DNA of 58,285 bases from Kerstersia similis (GCF_965139615.1 NZ_CBCSIQ010000026.1:1-58285); one strand, 5' to 3'. Positions 34,127-43,422 are shown, counted from the stretch's first letter. The notes: generated by a model from the sequence alone, not told the origin. Translations and numbers: made by a program.

Positions 34127-35488
34127 ATGTTGCGGCAATTGCTGGCCAACGCGCTGGCACCTTTACTTGGCCTGTTTATCATCTGTATCGGTAACGGCTT
34201 CATTTCCTCCCTGACGTCGATCAGGCTGGATGCGGCGGGTGAATCCGCCATCATCGTCGGGATCGTTTCCTCCGCCTACTTTATCGGCCTCACCCTGGGG
34301 GCCATGTTCAACGATCGCCTGATCGTGCGCATCGGGCATATCCGGGCCTATAGCAGTTTTGCTTCCCTGATTGCCGTGACGGTGCTGTTGCAGGGCTTGT
34401 TCCTGGATGCCTGGGGCTGGGCTTTGCTGCGCATGATCAATGGCTGGGCCACGGTGGGCGTGTTCCTGGTGGTAGAGAGCTGGCTGCTGATGGCGGCAGA
34501 CCCGAAGCTGCGCGGACGGCTGCTGGCGGTCTATATGATTTCCTTGTATGGCGCCGGGATGGTGGGCCAGGCCATGCTGGGCATGGTGGATGCCTCCGGT
34601 GCCGCCGCCCCATTCATGGTGGCCGGCATGCTGGCCTCGCTATCGGTCATGCCCATGGTGATTCTGCCGCGGGTATCGCCTATCGTGGAGCGCGTCGAAC
34701 CCCTGCCGCCGCATCGTCTGCTGCGCATGTCGCCTACCGGCGTGATCGGCTGTTTCGGGTCGGGGGTGGCGATTGCGGCGGTCTATACGCTGCTGCCGCT
34801 CTATTTGCAGCGCATCGGCCTGAGCGTGGGGGATATCGGCCGGATGATGGCCATTACGATTTTCGGCGCAATGGTATTGCAATACCCCGTCGGGCGCTGG
34901 TCAGATCGGCAAAGCCGGCAGCTTGTACTGATTTCGCTCAGCGTATTTTGTACGATCCTGTCATTGGCCATCCTGCTGTTGCCGGCATCCTTGCCGCTGC
35001 TTTCGGTCTTGCTGTTCCTGCTGGGCGGCGGTGTATTTGCCATCTATCCGGTGTCGGTCAGCCATGCGGCCGACAGGGCCACCGCCGATGCGTTGGTACG
35101 TATGATTCAGGGGCTTTTGCTGATCAATTCCCTGGGTTCCGTGCTGAGCCCGCTGGCGATTGCGCCGATGATGACATGGATGGGGGCCAGCGGCCTTTTC
35201 TGGGCGTTCACCTTGTTGAACCTTGCCATGCTGGCGCTCTATATCTGGCGTCGCAAGGAGCGTCCGGCCCCTCTGCCGGCCGCACCGTTTGCCGCCGCGT
35301 CGCAGATGTCGCCGACCGGTGTGGAGCTGCGCGTGACGGAAGACCTGGTGCAAGGGGCGCTGGATAATGAACTGATGGATGCGGTGGGCGCAGGTGCTGC
35401 GGGCAGCGGTGTCAGCGCGACGGACAGCGGCGCTGCAAGTGTTGCGAGTTCCGCAGCTGCTGCAGCCGCAGGCGCGGGCAAGCATTGA
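34127..35488 (+). CDS. MFS transporter, YcaD-like, with low-complexity tail
   Basis: The 453-residue protein has twelve predicted membrane helices of the MFS_1 fold, with the YcaD/YfkF-like opening APLLGLFIICIGNGFISSL and loop motif AMFNDRLIVRIGHIRAYSSF. The last 35 residues are an Ala/Gly/Ser/Thr-rich tail from about VGAGAAGSGVSATDSGAAS. The start at 34127 has CGAGG six bases upstream; the longer frame back to 34022 is not protein-like. The substrate is unknown. It converges with the TolC-like gene with only five bases between stops and no terminator. Confidence 0.85.
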   Translation: MLRQLLANALAPLLGLFIICIGNGFISSLTSIRLDAAGESAIIVGIVSSAYFIGLTLGAMFNDRLIVRIGHIRAYSSFASLIAVTVLLQGLFLDAWGWALLRMINGWATVGVFLVVESWLLMAADPKLRGRLLAVYMISLYGAGMVGQAMLGMVDASGAAAPFMVAGMLASLSVMPMVILPRVSPIVERVEPLPPHRLLRMSPTGVIGCFGSGVAIAAVYTLLPLYLQRIGLSVGDIGRMMAITIFGAMVLQYPVGRWSDRQSRQLVLISLSVFCTILSLAILLLPASLPLLSVLLFLLGGGVFAIYPVSVSHAADRATADALVRMIQGLLLINSLGSVLSPLAIAPMMTWMGASGLFWAFTLLNLAMLALYIWRRKERPAPLPAAPFAAASQMSPTGVELRVTEDLVQGALDNELMDAVGAGAAGSGVSATDSGAASVASSAAAAAAGAGKH

Positions 35489-35493
35489 CCGCC

Positions 35494-36891
35494 TCAGGCC
35501 GCTTCAGGCGGCCCGCCCAGCGCCTGCCAGAGCTTCAGCTGGTTGATGCGCTGGTTGAGTTGCGCATCCCACAGGGCCGTTTCGCTGTTGCGCCGGGCAT
35601 CCTGCGCATCCAGCAGCGTTTTCAGATCCACGGCGCCAGCCTGATAACGGACTTCCTGCAGATTTTCGGTTTGCCGTGCCGCGTCCAGCGCGAGTTGGCG
35701 CTGGCCGGTTTCCTCGGTGTAGCGGGTTTGGGCCGACAGCGCGTTCTCCACTTCCGCAAAGGCCTGGTACAAGGTCTGGCGGAAGCTGATGATGGCCAGT
35801 TCGGTATCCGTATCGGCAATCTCGCGGTTCAGGCGCATCTCTGTCGCTTGCAGAAAAGGCAGGCTGAGACCGGCGCCCAGCGTGGCGACAGGATTCGATA
35901 GCAAATTGAGCAAGGCGCTGCTGCTGGTGCCCAGCGCGCCTGTCAGTGACAGGCGCGGATAGTAATCGGCACGTGTGGCATCGGCGCTGGCATAGCTTTT
36001 TTTCAGGCGCCGTTCTGCGGCCTGGACATCAGGGCGACGGGCCACCAGGCTGGCGGGCAGGCCGGCGGCCAGCGCAGGCAGTTGAATGTCTGGCAGTTGC
36101 GTCGGTACCGGCAGCTCGGTGCTGGGGGGCGCGTCGCGCAACAGGGCCAGGGCGCGCAGGTTTTCATCACGGCTTTGCAGCAGTTGGGCGTGGGTGCTTT
36201 CCAGGCTGGCCAGACTACGGGTGATTTCCGCCAGATCCAGGGCGCTGGCTGCGCCGGCGCGATGCTGTACGTCGATGATTTGCCGGGTTTTGCGGGCATT
36301 GGCGATGTTGGCGCTGCTGGCGGCGATGCGTTGATTCAGGTAGCCCGCCTGCCAGTACAGCGAGGCTGTCGTGACAACCAGGCCCTGACGCACGGCATCA
36401 CGGTCGGCTTCCGTGGCCTGGGCTTCCCACTGTGCGGCCGCGTCCCTGGCAGACAGGCGGCCCCAGATATCCCATTCGTAGGAAAGCCCCAGCCGTGCGC
36501 TGCTTTGGCGGTTTTCCTGCCCATGGTCGAGATCCCGGCTCAGGTTGCTGCTGGCATCGGCCGAGAGGCTGGGGCGCATGGCATCGGCGCTCAGGCCCGC
36601 CTGCAGGCGGGCGCGCTGGGTTTTCAGCCCGGCGCTGGCCAGGTCGCTGTTGCGCGCCAGGACATCGGCAACCCAGCGTTCCAGCAGCGGGTCGTGGAAT
36701 TGCTGCCACCAGCCGTCGATGTCCTGTGCGGCGTCGAGCGTGATAGGCGCGGCATTTTCCTCTTGCCATTGGGCGGGAATCTCCACTTTGGGGGGCGTGT
36801 AAGGCGTGTGCACGGCACAACCGGCCAGCAGCAGGGCCAGCGTCAGTACGGTGCCGCTGGCACGCCAGGAAAGCGGGGCAGGCATGTTCAT
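35494..36891 (-). CDS. Outer-membrane efflux lipoprotein, NodT/OprM type (TolC-like)
   Basis: The 465-residue protein has a lipoprotein signal with the lipobox LLLAGC (Cys25) and two outer-membrane-efflux repeats (RND outer-membrane lipoprotein type, with PASLVARRPDVQAAERRLKKS). It forms the trimeric exit duct of a tripartite pump. It is the last gene of the spy-macA-macB-tolC run and overlaps macB by four bases, so it probably serves the MacAB pump. Confidence 0.93.
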   Translation of the reverse strand: MNMPAPLSWRASGTVLTLALLLAGCAVHTPYTPPKVEIPAQWQEENAAPITLDAAQDIDGWWQQFHDPLLERWVADVLARNSDLASAGLKTQRARLQAGLSADAMRPSLSADASSNLSRDLDHGQENRQSSARLGLSYEWDIWGRLSARDAAAQWEAQATEADRDAVRQGLVVTTASLYWQAGYLNQRIAASSANIANARKTRQIIDVQHRAGAASALDLAEITRSLASLESTHAQLLQSRDENLRALALLRDAPPSTELPVPTQLPDIQLPALAAGLPASLVARRPDVQAAERRLKKSYASADATRADYYPRLSLTGALGTSSSALLNLLSNPVATLGAGLSLPFLQATEMRLNREIADTDTELAIISFRQTLYQAFAEVENALSAQTRYTEETGQRQLALDAARQTENLQEVRYQAGAVDLKTLLDAQDARRNSETALWDAQLNQRINQLKLWQALGGPPEAA

Positions 36892-38849
36892 CCTTTTGAA
36901 AGGGCAACGATAGGATCCAGATTGGCGGCGCTGCGTGCCGGCAGGTAGCCGAACACAATGCCTACCAGGCTGGAGCAGGCTACGGCAGCCACCATGGACA
37001 TGCTTGAAAACACCATGGAGAACTCCGTGCTGAAGAGCGAGAACAAGGCGCCTATGCCCAGCGCACCGAGGATGCCCAGGACGCCGCCGAACAGGCAGAC
37101 CAGCACGGCTTCGATCAGGAACTGCTGCATGATGTCGCTGCGGCGTGCGCCGATGGCCATGCGCACGCCGATTTCCCCGGTGCGCTCGGTCACGGAGACC
37201 AGCATGATGTTCATGACCCCGATCCCCCCCACGACCAGCGAAATCAGGGCGATGGCCGAAATTAGCAACCGCATGGTGGCGCTGGTGCTTTCGATGGTGT
37301 TACGGATGCTGTCCGTGTTGACGATAAAGAAGTCCTGCGCCTTGTGGCGGCGCGTCAACAGGGTTTCCACGCCTTGCTGGGCGGCCGTGGTCGAGATGTT
37401 GTCCGCGACCCGGATCGTGATATTGCGCAGGTAGGATTGCCCCAGGATACGGCTCATGGCGGTGGTATAGGGAACCCAGACATTGAGCTGTTCGCTGTTG
37501 CCGAACGGAGAGTCGTTTTTGGCCGTGACGCCGATGACCCGCACAGGAATATTGCCCAGCAGTATCACCTGGCCTAGCGGGTCTGTGTTGGGGCCGAACA
37601 GCGTATCGCGTGTGTTCTGATCAATAACCGCTTCTTGCGCCAGGCTTTTCACTGCTGCGGCATTGAAGGCCCGTCCGGCGGCAATGTTCAGGCCTTTCAC
37701 GCGGAAGTACTGCTCGCTGACGCCGTTGATCTGGCCATTGGCCGAGGTATTGCCAAAGCGCAGGCTGGCGGTGCTGCTGACGAGCGGGGTGATGCTATCC
37801 ACATAGGGCTGCTGGGCGAGGGCATCGACGTCACCAGGCACCAGGGTGCGGATGCGGCCGGAGCGTTCGTCGCCAAATCCGCGGCCGGAGAAAATTTCCA
37901 GCGTATTGGTACCGATGGCGCTGATATCTGCCAGCACCCGCTGGCGCGAGCCTTCTCCCAGCGCGACGACCGACACCACGGATGCAATACCGATGATGAT
38001 GCCCAGCATGGTCAGGAAGGTGCGCAGCTTATGGGCGCGCATGGCCCGCCAGGCCATGCGCGCGGCTTCGAGGTAGCGGTCGCTGTTGCGTGTGCGCCCC
38101 TTGGCCTCGACGGCCGGTTCCTCCGGCGTCGTTTGCGCCGGTGCCGGCGCCTCGGGATTGCGGCGGTCGGCGATGATGCGGCCATCATGGATTTCTATGA
38201 TGCGCTGCGCGTGGCGCGCCACGTTCATATCGTGGGTGACGATGATGACAGTATGGCCACGGCCATGCAGTTCCTGCAGGATATCCAGCACATCCTTGCC
38301 GCTGCGGCTGTCTAGCGCCCCGGTCGGTTCATCGGCCAGGACAATCTGGCCGCCGTTCATCAGGGCCCGGGCAATGCTGACGCGCTGCTGTTGTCCGCCG
38401 GAGAGCTCGCCGGGCAGATGCAAGGCGCGGTCGGCCAGCCCCAGCCGCCCAAGCAGCGCCAGGGCGCGTTGATCACGCTCCTGGCTGGACAGGCCGGCAT
38501 AAATGGCTGGCGTCTCGACGTTGTCTCGCGCATTCAGGTCAGGCAGCAGATGGTAGCGCTGGAAAATGAAGCCGAAACGCTCGCGCCGCAGGGCGGCCAG
38601 GCCGTCGGCATCCAGGCTGGTGACATCCGTGCCGGCAATGCGGTACTCGCCTGCGCTGGCACGATCCAGGCAGCCAAGCAAGTTCATCAGCGTGGATTTG
38701 CCCGAACCGGAGGCGCCGACGATCGCGACCATTTCGCCGGCGTGGATCTGCAGGTCGATGTCCTGCAGCACGGCAACGCGCTGTTCTCCGCTGCCGAATT
38801 CGCGGCGGATGCCGCGCATCGCCAGCAAGGGCTGTGCGGACGTATTCAT
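36888..38849 (-). CDS. macB: MacB-type ABC transporter, fused ATPase and permease
   Basis: The 653-residue protein has an N-terminal ABC ATPase (Walker A VGASGSGKSTLMNLLGCLDR, signature ELSGGQQQRVSIARAL, Walker B VLADEPTGALD). It continues into a permease with one membrane helix, a large periplasmic domain (about residues 290-530) and three C-terminal helices (FtsX-like). E. coli MacB with MacA and TolC exports macrolides and enterotoxin. A linker of about 30 residues (EAPAPAQTTPEEPAVEAKGR) joins the two halves. It overlaps both macA and the TolC-like gene. Confidence 0.95.
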   Translation of the reverse strand: MNTSAQPLLAMRGIRREFGSGEQRVAVLQDIDLQIHAGEMVAIVGASGSGKSTLMNLLGCLDRASAGEYRIAGTDVTSLDADGLAALRRERFGFIFQRYHLLPDLNARDNVETPAIYAGLSSQERDQRALALLGRLGLADRALHLPGELSGGQQQRVSIARALMNGGQIVLADEPTGALDSRSGKDVLDILQELHGRGHTVIIVTHDMNVARHAQRIIEIHDGRIIADRRNPEAPAPAQTTPEEPAVEAKGRTRNSDRYLEAARMAWRAMRAHKLRTFLTMLGIIIGIASVVSVVALGEGSRQRVLADISAIGTNTLEIFSGRGFGDERSGRIRTLVPGDVDALAQQPYVDSITPLVSSTASLRFGNTSANGQINGVSEQYFRVKGLNIAAGRAFNAAAVKSLAQEAVIDQNTRDTLFGPNTDPLGQVILLGNIPVRVIGVTAKNDSPFGNSEQLNVWVPYTTAMSRILGQSYLRNITIRVADNISTTAAQQGVETLLTRRHKAQDFFIVNTDSIRNTIESTSATMRLLISAIALISLVVGGIGVMNIMLVSVTERTGEIGVRMAIGARRSDIMQQFLIEAVLVCLFGGVLGILGALGIGALFSLFSTEFSMVFSSMSMVAAVACSSLVGIVFGYLPARSAANLDPIVALSKG

Positions 38850-40054
38850 TACAGCCTCATGCCGGGGGCGCGGCGCATGCCGCCGCCGCTGGAGACCTGG
38901 CTGGCGTCGCCGAGGATGATGGCATCGCCGGCATTCAGGCCGGAGAGCACCTGGGCCTGAACCTGGTTATCCATGCCGATGGTGATGCGGCGTTCCTGCG
39001 GGCGGCCCTGGGCGTCCAGCACACGTACCAGATAGCTGCCATCGGCCTGGGCGGCACCCAGCGCCGAAGAGGGAATGACCAGTGCATCTTCGGCCTGCGC
39101 CAGCACGATATAGACTTGCGCCGTCATGTCGATGCGCAGCAGGCCGTCGGGGTTCTGGACATCGAACAGGCCGTTGTAATACACCGCGGAGCTCGACGAG
39201 CTGCTGCTCGATGAACTACTGCTCGACGTGCTGCTGGTGCTGCTGCTTTCTGGTGCGGGTTCAATGGCGCGCAGCACGGCGCTGCGGCGCTGGCCGGGCT
39301 GGCCCAGGATGGTGAAGTACACCGGGTCGCCGGGCGCCACGCGTACGACATCCGCCTCGGAAATCTGCGCCTTGACCGTCAGCGTATCGAGTTGCGCGAC
39401 GGTGAGGATGGTGGGGGTTTGCTGATTGGCATTCAGGGTCTGGCCTTCTTCGGCGGATAGGCCGACGACTACGCCGTCTATGGGTGAGGCAATGCGGGTA
39501 TAGCCCAGGTTCAGCGTGGCGGTATCGACGGATACGGAGGCCTGCTCGACCTGTGCTTTCACCGACTCCACGCCAGCACGTGCGGCCGCCAGGGACGCGA
39601 CTGCCGCTTCATAGGACTCGCGTGAGCTGGCGTCGGCCGCCAGCATGGTTTTCTGGCGCGTGTGCGCCAGTTCGGCCTGCTTCAACTGCGCCTGGCGCGA
39701 GGCCAGTTCCGCCCGGGCACTGGCCAGGCCGGCCCTGGCGTTGCGCAGGACGTTTTCCTGGGGCAGCGAATCTATTTCTGCCAGTAGCTGGCCTTTCTCG
39801 ACTCGATCGCCCAGGGCCACTTTCAGGCTGACGAGCTGCCCGGAAACCTGGGCACCGACGTCCACCTGCTTGTAGGCTTGCAAGGTTCCTGTGGCCAGAA
39901 CGGTGTCTTCAATGGCAGCCCGGCGGACGGGCACGGTGACAAAGCTGCTGTTTGCCTGGGACGGGGATATCCAGGCGTAGCTGATTGCGGCAATGGTGGC
40001 GGCTGCGGCGATGCCGCAGCCTGCCAGCAGCCAACGGCGGGAGATGCGGGCCAT
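38849..40054 (-). CDS. macA: MacA-type periplasmic adaptor with poly-serine tract
   Basis: The 401-residue membrane-fusion protein has an N-terminal signal anchor (about residues 8-28), the biotinyl-lipoyl-like half motif (ATGTLQAYKQVDVGAQVSGQ), a coiled-coil hairpin (about 95-175) and beta-barrel domains. It links MacB to the outer-membrane duct. Residues 270-289 (39188-39247) form a tract of 18 Ser and 2 Thr, encoded by mixed AGC, AGT, TCG, TCA and TCC codons, lying in a loop before AVYYNGLFDV. That tract is not typical of the family. It shares one base with macB and starts 13 bp after the spy-like gene. Confidence 0.93.
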   Translation of the reverse strand: MARISRRWLLAGCGIAAAATIAAISYAWISPSQANSSFVTVPVRRAAIEDTVLATGTLQAYKQVDVGAQVSGQLVSLKVALGDRVEKGQLLAEIDSLPQENVLRNARAGLASARAELASRQAQLKQAELAHTRQKTMLAADASSRESYEAAVASLAAARAGVESVKAQVEQASVSVDTATLNLGYTRIASPIDGVVVGLSAEEGQTLNANQQTPTILTVAQLDTLTVKAQISEADVVRVAPGDPVYFTILGQPGQRRSAVLRAIEPAPESSSTSSTSSSSSSSSSSSSSAVYYNGLFDVQNPDGLLRIDMTAQVYIVLAQAEDALVIPSSALGAAQADGSYLVRVLDAQGRPQERRITIGMDNQVQAQVLSGLNAGDAIILGDASQVSSGGGMRRAPGMRL

Positions 40055-40067
40055 GGCTGTCGGGTGC

Positions 40068-40631
40068 TTAGCGTTGCAGCTGGTGGCGACGCTCGCCCTG
40101 CTGATGGGCGTTGCGGCGGTTGTCCTGACGGCGTTCTGCCAGTTGCTCGCGTTGTTCCGGGGTCAGGACGTGATAAAGCGCGTTGTCTCGTTGCACACGC
40201 AGCCGCGCCTCTTCGGCAACCGCATTGCCCAGTGCGTCGGTGGCGCGTTTGAGGGCATTGGCATCGAGTTTGTCGGTGCGGCTGAGTTCACGCAGCTCGC
40301 TGTGGGCCTGACGCAGCGCCTTGCGGCTTTCGTGCAGCGCCGGTTCTGCCTGGTGGCGGATATTGAACAACTGGTCACGCTGCGCTTCGCTCAGGTCCAG
40401 GCGTTCGAAACCGGGGCCAAAGCCAGGCCCAAACCCATGCGCGAAGCCTGGGCCATCCATGTCGCCATGGCGCATCATGCCAGGATGCGGATGGCTGCGC
40501 TCCTGCAGTTGCGGTGCCGCCGGGGCGTTGCTGGTGTTGGCAGGCTGTGCCAGGACGGGGGCAGCCAGGGCAGCCAGCAGGGCGCCGGCCACCAGTTGGC
40601 GGGACAGGACAGGGGTGGAAAATCCGATCAT
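40068..40631 (-). CDS. Spy/CpxP-family periplasmic stress protein
   Basis: The 187-residue protein has a signal peptide (cleavage near APVLAQ, residue 28-29), a His/Met/Gly-rich stretch (SHPHPGMMRHGDMDGPGFAH), then a helical domain with two LTxxQ-type motifs (LSEAQRDQL and LTPEQREQL). Spy and CpxP are periplasmic chaperones induced by envelope stress; the His/Met region may bind metal. AAGGAG precedes the ATG. A BaeR-box-like sequence lies upstream (40693-40710), and spy is a known BaeSR target in E. coli. It leads the macA-macB-tolC run. Confidence 0.85.
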   Translation of the reverse strand: MIGFSTPVLSRQLVAGALLAALAAPVLAQPANTSNAPAAPQLQERSHPHPGMMRHGDMDGPGFAHGFGPGFGPGFERLDLSEAQRDQLFNIRHQAEPALHESRKALRQAHSELRELSRTDKLDANALKRATDALGNAVAEEARLRVQRDNALYHVLTPEQREQLAERRQDNRRNAHQQGERRHQLQR

Positions 40632-40692
40632 GATTGCGCTCCTTTGCAGATGGCAGCCGGTGGAAATTTCCGGCTTGCAAACAGATTAAAGG

Positions 40693-40710
40693 GGCAATGG
40701 GGGAGAAATA
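40693..40710 (-). promoter_or_regulatory. Candidate BaeR box upstream of the spy-like gene
   Basis: On the minus strand the site reads TATTTCTCCCCCATTGCC. The published E. coli BaeR consensus, as I recall it, is TTTTTCTCCATDATTGGC; the TTTCTCC and ATTG blocks match with the same spacing. It lies about 62-79 bases before the start codon. Confidence 0.5.
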
Positions 40711-40756
40711 TGGGTGTATTGGTCAGAAATTGTGGAGATCCCGGCAGCCGGTCGCG

Positions 40757-41470
40757 TCAGTCCAGTTCCAGTCGGTATCCCACGCCGTAGATCGACCGGA
40801 TGATGTCGTCTTCCGGGCGAATGACCTGCAGCTTGCGGCGCAAATTCTTGATATGGCTATCGACCGTGCGGTCAGCGACGACACGATGATCGTTATAGAG
40901 CTGGCTGAGCAGTTGATCGCGCGAGAAGATGATGCCGGGAGCCGAAGCAAGCGTACGCAGCATGCGGAATTCCACGGGCGTCAAGGAGAGGGGCTGTCCA
41001 TCCAGTGTGGCCAGGTAGCGATCGCTGTCGATATGCAGCGCTGCGCCCGGCTCTTCCGTGCCGGCCGGGGTGTTTTCTTCCGGGGGGCGTTGCGCGGCTT
41101 GCGCATAGGACAGGGTGCGGCGTAGCAGCGCTTTGACGCGGGCGATGACTTCCCGGGGGCTGAACGGTTTGCAGATGTAGTCGTCTGCGCCCAGTTCCAG
41201 GCCCAGCAGACGGTCGATTTCTTCCACTCTTGCTGTCAGCATGATGATGGGCACATGGCCCAGTTGCCGCAGTTCGCGGCAAATGTCCAGGCCGTCCCGT
41301 CCGGGCAGCATCAGATCCAGCAGAACCAGATCGGGTTGGTGTTGCTGGTAGGCGGGCAGCGCCTCATTGCCGTTGTTGACCCAGAGCGCCTGGAAGCCGG
41401 CGGCCGTCAGATAGTCTTGCAGCAGCTGGGCCAGTTTGGGTTCGTCCTCGACGATCAGAATGGTGCTCAT
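40757..41470 (-). CDS. baeR: Two-component response regulator BaeR
   Basis: The 237-residue OmpR-type regulator has a receiver domain (phosphorylated Asp in PDLVLLDLMLPGRDG, about residue 51) and a C-terminal winged helix (about residues 140-235). It shares long blocks with E. coli BaeR, such as EEIDRLLGLELGADDYICKP and VDSHIKNLRRKLQV. It responds to envelope stress through BaeS. The start at 41470 overlaps the end of baeS by four bases. Its likely targets are the spy-like gene and the efflux genes just downstream. Confidence 0.92.
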   Translation of the reverse strand: MSTILIVEDEPKLAQLLQDYLTAAGFQALWVNNGNEALPAYQQHQPDLVLLDLMLPGRDGLDICRELRQLGHVPIIMLTARVEEIDRLLGLELGADDYICKPFSPREVIARVKALLRRTLSYAQAAQRPPEENTPAGTEEPGAALHIDSDRYLATLDGQPLSLTPVEFRMLRTLASAPGIIFSRDQLLSQLYNDHRVVADRTVDSHIKNLRRKLQVIRPEDDIIRSIYGVGYRLELD

Positions 41471-42870
41471 GGCTGTGTCGTTTTCTGTGTGGGAATCGGG
41501 AAAATGGCGGTAATGCGCAAGCCGCCCAGCTCTGACGCCGAGGCGCTCAGGCGTCCATGGTGGGCCTGGACGATGCGTTCGCACAGGGCGAGCCCCAGGC
41601 CAGCGCCGCCACGGGATCGGTTGCGTGAGGATTCCACGCGATACAGGCGCTCGAAAAGACGGGGCAGCGCTTCTTCCGGGACACCCGGTGCGGAGTCCTC
41701 GACGATCAGGTGTATCTCTTGTTCCACCCTGTCCAGACGGATACGAACCAGGCCGCCGGCGTCGGTGTAGCGCACGGAGTTTTCCAGCAGGTTGTTCAGC
41801 AGCTGGGTCAAGCGCTGGGTATCGCCTTCGATGGCCGGTAACCCCGGGGGAGCCTGCAGTTCGGCGCGCAGCCCGGCCGACGCCAGGCGTTCGCCGAAAA
41901 AGGATAGTGCCGTGTCCGCCAGGCCGGCCAGATCGACCGGATGCATGCGGTAGCTCAGTGCGCCTAGATCGGCCAGGGAGAATTCATGCAGGTCGTCGAT
42001 CAGCTTGTTCAGCATGGTGACTTCAGCGTGCATGGAGGCAATCGTGGCCGGGGTCAGCTGGCGCACGCCGTCCTGCACGGCCTCCAGCTCGCCGCGCAGG
42101 ATGGCCAGCGGCGTGCGGATTTCATGGGATAGGTCTGCCATCATCTGGCGCCGCAGGTGTTCGTTCTTTTCCAGGGCCTGGGCCAGGCGGTTGAAATCGA
42201 GGGCCAGCTGGCCCAGTTCGTCGCGCGATGTCTGTTCGATGCGGATCGCATAGTCGCCGGCTGCCAGCCGGTGGGTGGCGCGGGCGATGCGCTGCACCGG
42301 GGCGAGGAAGCTGCGGGCCAGCAGCATGCTGACCACTGCGGCCAGCAGCAGCGACAGGCCGAGGATGGTCCAGGCGGTGCGGGTCTGCTCGCGCTGGAAG
42401 CGGTTGTCCGGGGCATCCGGGGTGTGGTCCGGCGGTTCCACGGCCAGCCAGCCGATCGTGCTGTCCTGGAGCCGGATGGGGTAGAGGGGGGTGCCGCTGG
42501 AGGGCACGCGCTCGCCGGCGACGAGCTGGCGGTTCTCATCCAGCAGGATCAGCGCCAGTGGCGGCATGGGCGGAGGGGGCATGGCTCCGCGCTCCTGGTG
42601 CGGCATCTGGTTACGCGAGGACGCGCGCTGCAGGCGCAGCCATAATGAATTGTTGCTGCGCAGGAAGTCCCAGTCTCCGTGATGCGCGTAGGCGGTGGTG
42701 AGGGCCTGCGTCAGCTCCTCCCGCTTGCGTTCTTCGCGCTGCTGGATGTAGCTGCGAAAGCCCGCGTCGAAGCTGTAGCGAATGGCCGCACCCAGGGCCA
42801 GCGTCACGACGATGCAGGTAGCGAACAGGGTCAGGAACAGTTTGAAGGTAATGCCGGATTGCAGTTTCAT
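41467..42870 (-). CDS. baeS: Sensor histidine kinase BaeS
   Basis: The 467-residue membrane kinase has two transmembrane helices (about residues 10-30 and 170-190) bounding a periplasmic sensor domain with a proline-rich stretch (GAMPPPPMPPL). HAMP, the phospho-acceptor histidine (MADLSHEIRTPLAILRGELE) and the HATPase domain (NNLLENSVRYTDAGG, GGAGLGLALCERIV) follow. Together with baeR it senses envelope damage. The start at 42870 (MKLQSGITFKLF) is chosen because the 18 codons upstream are cysteine/glycine-rich and unlike kinases. Confidence 0.92.
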   Translation of the reverse strand: MKLQSGITFKLFLTLFATCIVVTLALGAAIRYSFDAGFRSYIQQREERKREELTQALTTAYAHHGDWDFLRSNNSLWLRLQRASSRNQMPHQERGAMPPPPMPPLALILLDENRQLVAGERVPSSGTPLYPIRLQDSTIGWLAVEPPDHTPDAPDNRFQREQTRTAWTILGLSLLLAAVVSMLLARSFLAPVQRIARATHRLAAGDYAIRIEQTSRDELGQLALDFNRLAQALEKNEHLRRQMMADLSHEIRTPLAILRGELEAVQDGVRQLTPATIASMHAEVTMLNKLIDDLHEFSLADLGALSYRMHPVDLAGLADTALSFFGERLASAGLRAELQAPPGLPAIEGDTQRLTQLLNNLLENSVRYTDAGGLVRIRLDRVEQEIHLIVEDSAPGVPEEALPRLFERLYRVESSRNRSRGGAGLGLALCERIVQAHHGRLSASASELGGLRITAIFPIPTQKTTQP

Positions 42871-43172
42871 TGCTATGCCGCCAAAGCAGGCGCCGCCAGG
42901 GCAGATGGGGGTATTGTCACGCATCTGTGCGTAACTGGGCGTATCGCTGGCGCTGGCGGGCAGGATTCCATGGTTTCTTCATTTTTCGCCGGCTATCCTG
43001 GGCCGCAGGCTTGGGTGTGGCAAGGCGGCGGCATGGTGGTCCTGGGCGCGAAGGCAGAAAGCATCAGGCGGAAAAGCCGGAGACACGAAAAGGCCGGGGA
43101 TCCGTCGTTTGAAAAAATATTGGCTAGTCTGGATACAAAACAAAAAATATCGTGCTAGAATTACGGTTTCAC
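42871..43172. other. Gap between baeS and tRNA-Ser
   Basis: I see no gene. The region must hold the divergent baeS promoter and the tRNA-Ser promoter. For the latter, an extended -10 element TGCTAGAAT (TAGAAT at 43156-43161) lies 12 bp before the tRNA. The last 60 bp is strongly A-rich. Confidence 0.4.
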
Positions 43173-43265
43173 GGAGACGTGGCCGAGTGGTTGAAGGTAC
43201 TCCCCTGCTAAGGGAGCATACGGCTTATACCCGTATCGAGGGTTCGAATCCCTCCGTCTCCGCCA
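43173..43265 (+). tRNA. tRNA-Ser(GCT)
   Basis: The 93-nt sequence folds as a class II tRNA with acceptor stem GGAGACG/CGTCTCC, anticodon GCT in the loop CTGCTAA (anticodon 43207-43209), a long variable arm typical of tRNA-Ser, the GGTTCGAATCC T-arm and an encoded CCA end. It reads AGC/AGT codons. Confidence 0.96.
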
Positions 43266-43274
43266 GTTAGAACT

Positions 43275-43302
43275 AAGCCCTTGAGACATCAAGGGCTTTT
43301 TT
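43275..43302 (+). terminator. Terminator of tRNA-Ser
   Basis: AAGCCCTTGA and TCAAGGGCTT form a perfect 10-bp stem with a GACA loop, ending in six T residues. Confidence 0.9.
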
Positions 43303-43422
43303 CTGCCTGCTCGGTTTGCATGTCCGGATGGATGTCCGGGGCAGGGCATCCCGGCTGTGATGTCCGGGGTGGTACCGGCCAGCCTGGAGAAAATGCCAGG
43401 CAAAAATATGTAGAAAAATGGC

